NCBI GenBank assembly: GCA_945901195.1
Contig: CAMDKB010000226.1
Span: 1-7,678, forward strand
Source: Rhizobium sp. Q54
Lineage (GTDB): Bacteria; Pseudomonadota; Alphaproteobacteria; Rhizobiales; Beijerinckiaceae
Direction: 5' to 3'
Length of the DNA stretch: 7,678 bases
The translations under genes and the position numbers were made by a program. This document shows, in pieces, positions 1 to 6,241 of the stretch. The notes under the pieces were generated by a model. The model was given only the letters and a program-made list of their open reading frames with translations. It was not told the origin of the DNA and made no database searches. Numbering within the stretch: the first letter of the stretch is position 1; every line of letters begins with the position of its first letter.

Positions 1-2
1 CA

Positions 3-119
3 GCCGACTTCGCGACCATCCGAGGATTCCTCTCAACCGCAAAAAAGCAGGGCTGGAACATCATCGAAGCCCTGAGCCGGGACCCGCCGGACCTCGCAAA
101 AAGGCTGCGCCCCGCTTAA
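3..119 (+). CDS. IS66-like transposase, C-terminal fragment (cut by window edge)
   Basis: The frame is open from the window edge and ends in TAA at 117-119, giving 38 residues. They contain a segment of the form FATIRGFLSTAKKQGWN followed by I-I-E-A-L. This resembles the C-terminal tail of IS66-family TnpC transposases, where a (F/V)ATIRS(F/Y)L-T-RKQG-N-(L/I)-(E/D)AL pattern is common. The rest of the protein, including the DDE catalytic core, lies upstream of the window. I cannot tell whether the element is intact. The match is from memory of the family and rests on a short tail, so another transposase family with a similar end is possible. Confidence 0.6.
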   Translation, partial: ADFATIRGFLSTAKKQGWNIIEALSRDPPDLAKRLRPA

Positions 120-123
120 CATC

Positions 124-139
124 GCCCAGGAACCTGGGC
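124..139. repeat. Perfect inverted repeat at the IS end
   Basis: GCCCAGG (124-130) and CCTGGGC (133-139) are perfect complements separated by AA. The repeat lies 4 bp after the transposase stop and inside the presumed terminal repeat. It could be a hairpin that limits read-through out of the element or part of a transposase binding site. No run of T follows, so it is not a standard intrinsic terminator. Confidence 0.5.
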
Positions 140-344
140 AGTTACGAAAATTCGATATTTCTTGAAAGTACGGCTGCATGATTGACATGATATTCAGGAG
201 AGCAATCGCGCCTTGATACGCTGAAAGCCTTTAAAATTTGCAAGCTGGAAAATCTGGACTCGCGAGCGAAACCTTGATGCGAGCGGCATGGACATAGGCT
301 ATGACAAGAGGCACATTGCTGCTTGTGATGAACGAAAGACTCCC

Positions 345-743
345 ATGCCCGTGACCGCACTTTATGCTTCTTTACTGGCGATCATATTCATTTTCCTTGC
401 CGTCAGGGTTATCAAGGTGCGGTCCTCGGAAAAAGTATCTTTGGGCGATGGCGGAAAACCCGACCTGATACGCCGCATGCGTGTGCACGGAAATTTCACC
501 GAATACGTGCCGATGGCTCTGGTTTTGCTGGCTCTGGCCGAGAGTGTTCATACTGAGCCAGTGCTATTGCATGTACTGGGAATCCTGCTGGTCATCGCTC
601 GCTGCCTGCATGCCTGGGGCATGTCGCAATCACCCGAGAATTTCAGGTTCCGCGTTGCCGGAATGGCGATGACTTTTACTGTTATCGGAATTACTGCGCT
701 GGTCTGTTTCTTCGGTTCCTTGTGGCAGGGCTGGTTGATCTGA
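345..743 (+). CDS. MAPEG-family integral membrane protein
   Basis: A 132-residue, four-helix membrane protein of the MAPEG family (membrane-associated proteins in eicosanoid and glutathione metabolism). Bacterial members are inner-membrane proteins of mostly unknown substrate, some with glutathione-transferase or peroxidase activity. Predicted helices are at about residues 3-22, 55-72, 75-95 and 106-128. The family signature is visible as R-x-x-x-N-x-x-E-x-x-P at the start of helix 2 (RVHGNFTEYVP), followed by ARCLHAWG in helix 3. The start at 345 puts the first helix at the N terminus. An in-frame ATG at 288 would add 19 polar residues unlike the family. No strong ribosome binding site is seen before either start. 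The gene ends 4 bp from the stop of the opposing hydrolase gene, with no terminator hairpin between them. Specific function cannot be told from sequence. Confidence 0.88.
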   Translation: MPVTALYASLLAIIFIFLAVRVIKVRSSEKVSLGDGGKPDLIRRMRVHGNFTEYVPMALVLLALAESVHTEPVLLHVLGILLVIARCLHAWGMSQSPENFRFRVAGMAMTFTVIGITALVCFFGSLWQGWLI

Positions 744-747
744 ACTT

Positions 748-1797
748 TCAAGCCATCGCGAGGGTAAACTGCCCCATCTGCGTTGCGGGCCGCGCGCGCT
801 GTTCACCGCGCGCCAGGTCATAGCCTTGCAACTTGACCTCTCCCCGTGCGGTCATCTCGACCGCGATGCGCGTGTGTGCTTTCAGTATCGGGGCGGCGAC
901 CCAGAGGAAACCCTCTGCGCCAGCGGCCTGAGCCCTTTGCATCAATACCTGCCGTTCGAAATTGTCCTGGCGCTTGTCGCGGCCGACGCCCCTGCCCTCC
1001 CAATCAGGCAAGGCGATCTGCCAATCATTGGCTTTTGCAAATGCCCCGCGATAGAGTCTGCCGCCACGGCCGTCACGCTCGATCAACGCCATTTCGTGAG
1101 GCTTCTCACCGGCCAGCGAATAGATCACGGGTCGTGCGACAGGCTCGCTCATGAGCAGATTCACAGCGCTGTCAAAATTGCGACAGGTCTCGAAGGCATA
1201 CCGCAGAAGATGATCAGGCGGCCATCCCTTCTCATATTTAAGGGTGTGGTTGAGATGCCGAGCCATATCGGCAAGTTTAAGAACCGGGGTTTGTGTGCGC
1301 CTATGCAGGGGAGCCTGATTGATCGCAGCGCAGAAGCGGCCGGGCGCCGTGGCTGTGAGAACGCCAGCCGCACCAGGCCAGGTGATATTGAGGTAGTCGC
1401 CAGCCGGGCCACGCATGCGCACGACTTCGATGCCTCTGCCCAACCCGTTCAACGGACAGTCGAGTACACGGCGCATCAGCGGGTTTCCGCGCGCATCAAG
1501 AGCCGCACCGGTGGTGCAGCCGAATTGATAGCCTATGTTGATGGTTGCGACCCCGGCAAACCCGAGCACATGGGTCATGGCTTCGATATCATCGACATAC
1601 GGCGACGCGGAGCGCCGGAGCCAGCGCATGGACAGCTTGTCGATTCCCGCCAGAACCGGCGCAGTCAGAAACGCCGGTGCTGGCGCGAAACTGGCGTTGC
1701 GAAGCGACAGCGCAACTTCATGGCGAGCCGCCGCGTAACCAATCAGCCCCGTGCTGCGGGCAACGAACATGGGGATAGCAGGCAGGACTTGTGACAT
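748..1797 (-). CDS. Ntn-hydrolase, acid ceramidase / NAAA-like amidohydrolase (C45-like)
   Basis: A 349-residue protein that looks like a cysteine N-terminal-nucleophile hydrolase of the cholylglycine hydrolase / acid ceramidase / acyl-CoA:6-APA acyltransferase superfamily, which cleave or form amide bonds. The core begins FGCTTGAALDARGNP. Cys94 is followed by Arg110 and Asp113, the same +16 and +19 spacing as Cys143, Arg159 and Asp162 in human acid ceramidase (from memory). Downstream are NITWPGAAGVLTA and FCAAINQAP, segments typical of this group. In relatives the chain is cut just before the nucleophile, which here would give an alpha part of about 93 residues and a beta part of about 256. 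No signal peptide is evident, so it is probably cytoplasmic. The start is supported by AGGAG (about 1804-1810) placed 7-8 bp before ATG and by a promoter just upstream. The substrate is unknown (N-acyl amides, ceramide or a lactam are candidates). Confidence 0.75.
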   Translation of the reverse strand: MSQVLPAIPMFVARSTGLIGYAAARHEVALSLRNASFAPAPAFLTAPVLAGIDKLSMRWLRRSASPYVDDIEAMTHVLGFAGVATINIGYQFGCTTGAALDARGNPLMRRVLDCPLNGLGRGIEVVRMRGPAGDYLNITWPGAAGVLTATAPGRFCAAINQAPLHRRTQTPVLKLADMARHLNHTLKYEKGWPPDHLLRYAFETCRNFDSAVNLLMSEPVARPVIYSLAGEKPHEMALIERDGRGGRLYRGAFAKANDWQIALPDWEGRGVGRDKRQDNFERQVLMQRAQAAGAEGFLWVAAPILKAHTRIAVEMTARGEVKLQGYDLARGEQRARPATQMGQFTLAMA

Positions 1798-1827
1798 CGA
1801 TCGTCTCCTGAGGCTTGAACGATGTTC

Positions 1828-1856
1828 ATATTAGTGAATACTCACTCCCTTATCAA
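1828..1856 (-). promoter_or_regulatory. Sigma70-type promoter of the Ntn-hydrolase gene
   Basis: On the minus strand TTGATA (1856-1851) and TAATAT (1833-1828) are separated by exactly 17 bp. They match the consensus boxes at 5/6 and 4/6 positions. Transcription would begin near 1821, leaving a leader of about 24 nt that carries the AGGAG ribosome binding site before the ATG at 1797. It is the best-formed promoter in the window. Its overlap with the start of a + strand open frame at 1822 argues against that frame being coding there. Confidence 0.6.
1833..1846. promoter_or_regulatory. Operator-like 14-bp inverted repeat in the promoter spacer
   Basis: The + strand reads AGTGAATACTCACT: arms AGTGA (1833-1837) and TCACT (1842-1846) are perfect complements around ATAC. 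The site fills most of the spacer of the hydrolase promoter and touches the -10 box, where a bound repressor would block RNA polymerase. Short GTGA/TCAC-armed palindromes of this look are typical of TetR-family operators. No TetR gene is present in the window, so the regulator is unknown. Confidence 0.55.
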
Positions 1857-1975
1857 TACGTCTCTTCGGAGCCCCTTTGCACGAAAAACAGGGGAAACCG
1901 GGCCTGACGGGATGTCGGGCAGCGATGTGGAATCACGCCTCGCTCCGGGCGCCAAAATGAGCCTTGTATTAAGAC

Positions 1976-2004
1976 TTGAAACCTTCTTTGGATCAGATAA
2001 TTAT
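1976..2004 (+). promoter_or_regulatory. Possible promoter for the exported-protein pair
   Basis: TTGAAA (1976-1981) and AATTAT (1999-2004) are 17 bp apart, matching consensus at 5/6 and 4/6. Transcription would start near 2011, about 33 nt before the ATG at 2044. An overlapping GATAAT (1996-2001) is a better -10 on its own but leaves only 14 bp to the -35. This is a weak call from base matching alone. Confidence 0.3.
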
Positions 2005-2021
2005 GCCGCCGATCCGTCCAT

Positions 2022-2033
2022 CCGGTTAACCGG
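2022..2033. repeat. 12-bp perfect palindrome overlapping the ribosome binding site
   Basis: CCGGTTAACCGG is a perfect palindrome that starts about 11 bp after the inferred transcription start and runs into GGGAGA, the likely ribosome binding site of the gene at 2044. It could be a dimeric regulator site or chance. With only a 4-bp stem and 4-nt loop it would be a weak RNA hairpin. Confidence 0.4.
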
Positions 2034-2043
2034 GAGACCCGAC

Positions 2044-2535
2044 ATGCGTCGCCTGTTTTTGGCTTCCCTGATTTTGGCGGGCGCAAACCCCGTCGTTGCG
2101 CAGTCACCCGCTGATCCTGGCGTACTGATCCGGCAAATCTATCAAGCTTATGTTGCGGCGGAAAAGAAGCCTTTCGGCAAGGAGCCCGATCAGTATAATT
2201 CGCGCTATTACTCCGCACGGATCAACGCGCAAATTGAAAAGCTGAAGAAATCCTGTGAGAAGCGCGATGACATCTGCATGCCGGATGCCGACTTTCTCGT
2301 CGACGGGCAGGACTTCAAAATTCGCGACCTCAAGGTCAACGTGACAGAGAGGAGCGCGACGTCCTCCACAGTTGTGGCAACTTTCCGGAATTTTGAATCG
2401 CCACGTAGCGCCACCTTCAAAATGGCGCTGGAAAAAGGCCGCTGGGTCATCGACGAATTGCGTATGAACAGCAAAGATCAGCCAGAGGGTTATACGTTAG
2501 AGGAAACCTTGAAGGCCGAGCCGCCATCTCAATAG
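2044..2535 (+). CDS. Exported DUF3828-like protein
   Basis: A 163-residue protein with a clear Sec signal peptide: a positively charged start (M-R-R), a hydrophobic stretch at residues 3-17, and a likely cut near residues 19-20 (PVVAQ/S). The mature part opens with a helix of the form LIRQIYQAYV, has C71 and C78 in a CX6C arrangement, then DADFLVDGQDFKIRDLKV, and a strand pair ending in W134-V-I-D-E-L. This layout fits DUF3828, a small periplasmic or outer-surface domain of unknown function in Proteobacteria. The start at 2044 is chosen because it gives the signal peptide and is preceded by GGGAGA. The same frame is open back to an ATG at 1822, but that extension has no domain features and overlaps the opposing promoter. 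It probably shares a transcript with the gene 26 bp downstream. Confidence 0.75.
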   Translation: MRRLFLASLILAGANPVVAQSPADPGVLIRQIYQAYVAAEKKPFGKEPDQYNSRYYSARINAQIEKLKKSCEKRDDICMPDADFLVDGQDFKIRDLKVNVTERSATSSTVVATFRNFESPRSATFKMALEKGRWVIDELRMNSKDQPEGYTLEETLKAEPPSQ

Positions 2536-2561
2536 AGACTGAAACTCGCGGGAAATTTTGA

Positions 2562-3104
2562 ATGGTTGGAACTGATTGCCTGAAACTGGTGCGGAGCATC
2601 TGCCTGATTGCCTGCACGTGCATGGGCTGTTTTCTGGCGACGATACCGGCGGGTGCACAGGGCGCCCAGCTGATCGCCGATGCTGAAAAACTCGACGCCT
2701 GCATCAATGAAGCTTTCCCAGAAAGCGAGCCCTCTCTTCGTCCCGGACAGACGCCGCAGCGCAGGCCAGCACACGGCGAGTGTTCCGGCATTGTCGCCAA
2801 ATCCTGCAAGCCACAGGCCTGCAACGAGCGAGAATCCAGGGCCTGGCTGCATCTTGCACAGCAAGTTTCCAGAAGCGAAGGCTCACGGGTGCGTAGCGGC
2901 GTGAATGGTCGCGCCTGGCAGACGGCCTTTTCAGGCATTGAGCGGCAGGCGCTAGCGGTCTGCACCGCGGCCGCTGCCGCCTCCGCGTGGGGTTCAGAAA
3001 TGGTGAGCAAAGGAAAATTCAAGGCGAGTCTGGCTCATCCCTGCGTGCGCGAGGCCATCGCCGGAATGGTGATCCCCATGCTGGGGTATTCCCGCGGGGC
3101 ATGA
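2562..3104 (+). CDS. Exported six-cysteine protein, LprI/DUF1311-like
   Basis: A 180-residue protein with an N-terminal hydrophobic segment (residues 8-28) and a likely signal peptidase I site at A-G-A (about 30-32). It is therefore probably periplasmic. The mature chain has six cysteines (C47, C74, C82, C87, C134, C161), an even number suited to disulfides. Their setting (EC-x7-C-x4-C-x-E-x4-W, then AW and C, then a final C followed by R) resembles the LprI/DUF1311 domain, some members of which inhibit lysozyme. That family match is from pattern only, and inhibition is not shown by the sequence. The ATG at 2562 has only a weak upstream GGGAA. A later ATG at 2622 would shorten the signal peptide. 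It follows the DUF3828-like gene by 26 bp and faces the VIT gene with a 16-bp gap and no terminator. Confidence 0.6.
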   Translation: MVGTDCLKLVRSICLIACTCMGCFLATIPAGAQGAQLIADAEKLDACINEAFPESEPSLRPGQTPQRRPAHGECSGIVAKSCKPQACNERESRAWLHLAQQVSRSEGSRVRSGVNGRAWQTAFSGIERQALAVCTAAAAASAWGSEMVSKGKFKASLAHPCVREAIAGMVIPMLGYSRGA

Positions 3105-3120
3105 TGAAATCGCATGGGCT

Positions 3121-3822
3121 TTACACGGCCGCGCCGAACATTTTTCCGACGGCGGCTGTCAAGGCCATGGCAAATGCACCCCAAAAAGTGACACGCACCG
3201 TCGCCTTCCAGACAGGCGCCCCGCCTGCCTGTGCGCCGACCGCGCCCAGCAGAGCCAGAAACAGCAAAGAAGCGCCCGAAACGGCATAAACAAGAAGCGG
3301 CTGCCGGGCGAAAAACGCGACAGCCAAGGGCAGAGCCGCACCGACAGAAAACGTTGCCGCGGACGTCAGCGCCGCCTGTATCGGGCGTGCTGTCGTGATT
3401 TCAGATATGCCGAGTTCATCGCGAGCGTGTGCGCCGAGTGCATCTTTCGCCATCAATTGGCGCGCGACCTGCAAGGCAAGGTCATTCTCCAGACCCCGTG
3501 CGACATAGATCGCAGCCAATTCATGCTCCTCGGCGGCCCGGTCCGCTGCCAGTTCCGCCTTCTCGCGGGCAAGGTCAGCATTCTCGGTATCGGACTGGGA
3601 ACTTACAGAAACATACTCACCAGCCGCCATCGACATTGCGCCGGCAACCAGTCCTGCCACACCTGCAATCATGACGTCGCCATGGGTCGCGGTCGAGGCC
3701 GCGACACCGACAATAAGGCTGGCGGTGGAGACAATACCGTCATTTGCGCCGAGAACGGCCGCCCGGAGCCACCCAACGCGAGAAACCATGTGATTTTCGG
3801 GTATGGCATGCAGACGGGACAT
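3121..3822 (-). CDS. VIT1/CCC1-family iron/manganese transporter
   Basis: A 233-residue membrane protein of the vacuolar iron transporter family, which exports Fe2+ or Mn2+ from the cytoplasm. Five helices are visible at about 21-42, 50-72, 150-172, 176-198 and 207-231, with a charged metal-binding domain (about 75-140) between helices 2 and 3. Asp28 in LGANDGIVST and Met65 in GAMSMAAGEYVS match the helix 1 and 2 metal residues of plant VIT1. Glu87, Glu90, Glu98 and Glu101 keep the spacing of Eucalyptus VIT1 E102, E105, E113 and E116 (from memory). The plant Met-Met pair before the last glutamate is replaced by His132-Ala133. The start is preceded by AAGG 7 bp upstream. The 186 bp in front of it (3823-4008) hold no gene, no recognised metal riboswitch and no clear promoter. 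Whether iron or manganese is the main substrate cannot be told. Confidence 0.9.
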   Translation of the reverse strand: MSRLHAIPENHMVSRVGWLRAAVLGANDGIVSTASLIVGVAASTATHGDVMIAGVAGLVAGAMSMAAGEYVSVSSQSDTENADLAREKAELAADRAAEEHELAAIYVARGLENDLALQVARQLMAKDALGAHARDELGISEITTARPIQAALTSAATFSVGAALPLAVAFFARQPLLVYAVSGASLLFLALLGAVGAQAGGAPVWKATVRVTFWGAFAMALTAAVGKMFGAAV

Positions 3823-4008
3823 TTATTGACCTTGGGTTGAATTGGCGGGGGCGACAGAACGCACCATCCTCTCAAGCGGAAAACGGCCACCTCTGCTTTG
3901 ACTTTACACAAGCTCTTGCAGCCTGAGGCCGCTTTAATGCAATTTTGGTCCAATGATTACTCCAGCAGCCCATGCGATACACTTGGCTGCAGGCCGGTTC
4001 CGCAGGCG

Positions 4009-4413
4009 TCAATTCTCCTCGAGTGACTGCACTGCTTCATGCGTCGCGAGAGCCGCCCGGATCGCGGCGGCTACAGGGTCGCCCGGTTCAAGCTTGTTGC
4101 GGCCCATCAACTTGTCCATGAGGGAACGAGACTTGTTCAAGGTGACGTGTCCTTCCCTCCGGGGCTCGTCAGGCTTTTCCTCGTCGCCCGCAAGCGAACA
4201 CGCGCAAAGGTATTTTGAGCTATCGTGACCAAGGGAAAAATCCCAACCATGGTCTTCGGCCCAGATATCTGAGGCGTTGAAGCAAGCACTTTTCAATTGG
4301 CTGGAAAGCCAGAGCGCCAGCGAGTGGCCTTCGATTTCATTGACGTTCTGTTGGCGGGTGACGTCGGAATCCTGGAAACCGGCGGTCTGGAAAACAAAAT
4401 GGCGAAAATCCAT
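4009..4413 (-). CDS. Hypothetical protein, 134 aa, unrecognised
   Basis: I do not recognise a named domain. The 134-residue protein is soluble, with no signal peptide or membrane helix. An N-terminal half carries an amphipathic helix GHSLALWLSSQL (29-40) followed by AEDHGWDFSLG (52-62) and a strand ending YLCACSL (68-74). Small alphaproteobacterial proteins with a similar 'G-H-A-L-x-x-W-L ... A-E-D-W-G-W' arrangement exist, to my recollection unannotated. The C-terminal half is charged and helical (about 97-134). AAGGAG (4421-4426, read on minus) lies 7 bp before the ATG, good support for the start. The gene is divergent from trmFO with 131 bp between starts, and 186 bp upstream of the VIT gene on the same strand. 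Function unknown. Confidence 0.65.
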   Translation of the reverse strand: MDFRHFVFQTAGFQDSDVTRQQNVNEIEGHSLALWLSSQLKSACFNASDIWAEDHGWDFSLGHDSSKYLCACSLAGDEEKPDEPRREGHVTLNKSRSLMDKLMGRNKLEPGDPVAAAIRAALATHEAVQSLEEN

Positions 4414-4475
4414 TGGCGCGCTCCTTCAGCAATCAAAATATCCGTACACAAATTCGATGTAGAAAGCCTTTATCC

Positions 4476-4488
4476 CTCGCAGCGCGAG
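4476..4488. repeat. Short inverted repeat between divergent genes
   Basis: CTCGC (4476-4480) and GCGAG (4484-4488) are perfect arms around AGC in the 131-bp gap between the unknown gene and trmFO. It may be a regulator site or a leader hairpin of trmFO. No matching promoter boxes of good quality are seen beside it. Confidence 0.25.
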
Positions 4489-4529
4489 CAAGTTGGCAAG
4501 ACGCTCATTTGCACTGGTCCAGATCAGCA

Positions 4530-4542
4530 GGCATATCATGCC
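4530..4542 (+). promoter_or_regulatory. Hairpin directly before the trmFO start
   Basis: GGCAT (4530-4534) and ATGCC (4538-4542) pair perfectly across ATC and end 2 bp before the trmFO ATG at 4545. The only Shine-Dalgarno-like bases, GCAGG (4527-4531), run into the left arm, so the stem could restrict ribosome access. The 5-bp stem is short and may be chance. Confidence 0.25.
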
Positions 4543-4544
4543 CC

Positions 4545-5969
4545 ATGACAACACCCCCAAAACCCATCCACATCATCGGCGGCGGACTTGCGGGGTCGGA
4601 GGCGGCGTGGCAAGCGGCGCAAGCGGGTGTTCAGGTTATCTTGCATGAAATGCGAGGCGTGCGGGGAACCGAGGTCCATCAGACTGACGCGCTGGCGGAG
4701 CTTGTCTGCTCCAATTCATTTCGTTCCGACGATTCCGAACAAAATGCGGTCGGGCAGATCCATTGGGAAATGCGGGCCATGGGTTCGCTGATCATGGCGA
4801 CGGCTGATGCCCATCAGGTGCCAGCCGGAGGCGCGCTGGCAGTCGACAGGGAGGGGTTTTCGGCAGCCGTGACGGCGTCGATTTCTGCTCATCCGTTGAT
4901 TCAATTGGTTCGAGAAGAACTTGAGGAAATACCGCCAATATACTGGGATAATGTCATAATATCTACAGGACCGCTCACATCTGCGGGTTTGGCGGCGGCC
5001 ATCGGAAGGCTGACAGGGGAAAAGGAGCTCGCCTTCTTCGACGCCATTGCGCCGATCGTCTATCGCGACAGTATTGATATGAGCAAAGCTTGGTTTCAGT
5101 CCCGCTACGACAAGGCGGGGCCTGGAGGCACTGGCGCCGATTACATCAACTGCCCTCTCAGCCGCGAACAATATCACGCATTCATCGATGCGGTATTGGC
5201 AGGCGAAAAGACCGGATTCAAAGATTGGGAGGGGACGCCCTATTTCGATGGATGCCTGCCGATCGAGGTCATGGCCGAACGCGGCCGCGAAACCCTGCGG
5301 CACGGACCGCTGAAACCGTTCGGCCTGACCAACCCACATTTTCCGCCGGGCGCACCGGGAAACAAGGCCTATGCGGTCATTCAGTTGCGGCAGGATAACG
5401 CTCTGGGAACGCTCTATAACATGGTGGGATTTCAGACCAAGCTCAGGCATGCCGAGCAGATCGCCATTTTCCGTACGATTCCGGGGCTTGAACACGCTGA
5501 ATTTGCACGGCTCGGCGGGCTGCATCGTAACACGTTTCTGAATTCGCCCAAAATGCTGGACCCCATGCTACGCCTGAAGGCGGACCCCCGTTTGCGCTTT
5601 GCCGGGCAGATTACTGGCTGCGAGGGATATGTCGAAAGTGCCGCGATCGGTTTGATTGCCGGACGGCTGGCAGCGGCAGAGAGGCTTGGGTTTACCCCTG
5701 CCCTGCCCCCGGATGTTACAGCCATCGGGGCGCTGCTTAATCACATCACGGGCGGACATATCGAGACAATTGATGCAGGCCCGGCCTCGTTTCAGCCCAT
5801 GAATGTCAATTTCGGTCTGTTTCCGCCTATTGATGAACCCCTGATTTCGACTGATGGCAAGAAATTACGCGGACCAGAGAAAGGCGTTGCGCGCAAGCGT
5901 TTGCTCACCGCTCGCGCAAAAGCAGCTCTGTCTGCATGGCTCGGGACTCAAGAAGCTGCAGCCCTTTGA
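4545..5969 (+). CDS. trmFO: TrmFO, folate- and FAD-dependent tRNA (uracil-54-C5)-methyltransferase
   Basis: A 474-residue flavoprotein, the usual length for the family. It makes ribothymidine at position 54 of the T-loop of tRNA in the cytoplasm, using methylenetetrahydrofolate as carbon donor and FAD/NAD(P)H. The N terminus HIIGGGLAGSEAAWQAA (9-25) is the FAD-binding fold. Cys55 in LVCSNSFRSDD and Cys203 in YINCPLSREQY correspond to the two functional cysteines of the family (C53 and C226 in Bacillus subtilis, from memory). GQITGCEGYVESAAIG (354-369) is the C-terminal family signature. The frame is open back to 4413, but the ATG at 4545 gives the expected N terminus and the extra 44 residues overlap the divergent gene's control region. 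The Shine-Dalgarno is poor. The stop is followed by an AT-rich gap with no convincing terminator. The protein appears intact, with all key residues present. Confidence 0.97.
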   Translation: MTTPPKPIHIIGGGLAGSEAAWQAAQAGVQVILHEMRGVRGTEVHQTDALAELVCSNSFRSDDSEQNAVGQIHWEMRAMGSLIMATADAHQVPAGGALAVDREGFSAAVTASISAHPLIQLVREELEEIPPIYWDNVIISTGPLTSAGLAAAIGRLTGEKELAFFDAIAPIVYRDSIDMSKAWFQSRYDKAGPGGTGADYINCPLSREQYHAFIDAVLAGEKTGFKDWEGTPYFDGCLPIEVMAERGRETLRHGPLKPFGLTNPHFPPGAPGNKAYAVIQLRQDNALGTLYNMVGFQTKLRHAEQIAIFRTIPGLEHAEFARLGGLHRNTFLNSPKMLDPMLRLKADPRLRFAGQITGCEGYVESAAIGLIAGRLAAAERLGFTPALPPDVTAIGALLNHITGGHIETIDAGPASFQPMNVNFGLFPPIDEPLISTDGKKLRGPEKGVARKRLLTARAKAALSAWLGTQEAAAL

Positions 5970-6241
5970 GATTGTGATTTCGCAATGTCCAGGCGATCCA
6001 TGATGGGACTATCGGGGTCAGGAGCAGCTCTACATTCGTTTCAAACAGCTGAAATTTCCACGCGAGTTGAATTTTCGATTTCGCCATGATGCAAATGAAC
6101 TACGCGGGCCAGCGTACCTAATCTCAAGCAAATGAACAGCCTAGCTAAAATCAATTTTCGTTCGTCAATTCAAATTTACTGGCAGACCGCAGCAAACCTA
6201 AGTAACATTTAGTCTTTTCCACGTTGAAATTACAAAAGTCA

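Larger units (their letters stand above)
1..145 (+). mobile_element. Right end of an IS66-like insertion sequence
   Basis: The transposase fragment stops at 119 and 26 bp later the sequence reads CCTGGGCAGTTAC, ending at 145. Read inward from the end this is GTAACTGCCCAGG. IS66-family terminal repeats generally begin GTAA, and the right end normally lies close to the tnpC stop, so 145 is a plausible outer boundary. IS66 elements usually make 8-bp target duplications. The candidate copy on this side is GAAAATTC (146-153), but its partner and the left terminal repeat are outside the window. The boundary is therefore inferred. Confidence 0.45.

Noticed and set aside
182..210. TTGACA at 182-187 as a promoter for the MAPEG gene
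   Set aside because: The sequence at -10 spacing (205-210, ATCGCG) does not resemble a -10 box. TTGAAA (162-167) with CATGAT (186-191) at 18 bp is slightly better but too weak to list.
142..360. 72-codon minus-strand frame upstream of the MAPEG gene
   Set aside because: It overlaps the IS end and the MAPEG start, and has no domain or ribosome binding site.
826..1794. 322-codon open frame on + across the hydrolase gene
   Set aside because: It is antisense to the hydrolase, which has a family match, ribosome binding site and promoter. The + translation is rich in Arg, His and Cys with no recognisable domain, as expected of a shadow in GC-rich DNA.
1822..2043. N-terminal extension of the DUF3828-like gene to the ATG at 1822
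   Set aside because: It would bury the signal peptide 74 residues inside the protein and start inside the opposing promoter.
3823..4008. Manganese (yybP-ykoY) riboswitch or Fur/Irr-type site before the VIT gene
   Set aside because: I looked for the conserved riboswitch core and for recognisable iron-box patterns on the minus strand and saw none.
4413..4544. N-terminal extension of trmFO by 44 residues
   Set aside because: TrmFO proteins begin just before the GGGLAGSEAA flavin-binding motif, as the start at 4545 does. The extension covers the divergent intergenic region.
4716..5525. 269-codon minus-strand open frame within trmFO
   Set aside because: It is a shadow of the well-supported trmFO gene and no domain is seen.
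5905..6087. 60-codon minus-strand frame (MAKSKIQLAWKFQLF...) after trmFO
   Set aside because: It overlaps the trmFO 3' end, lacks a ribosome binding site and matches nothing I know.
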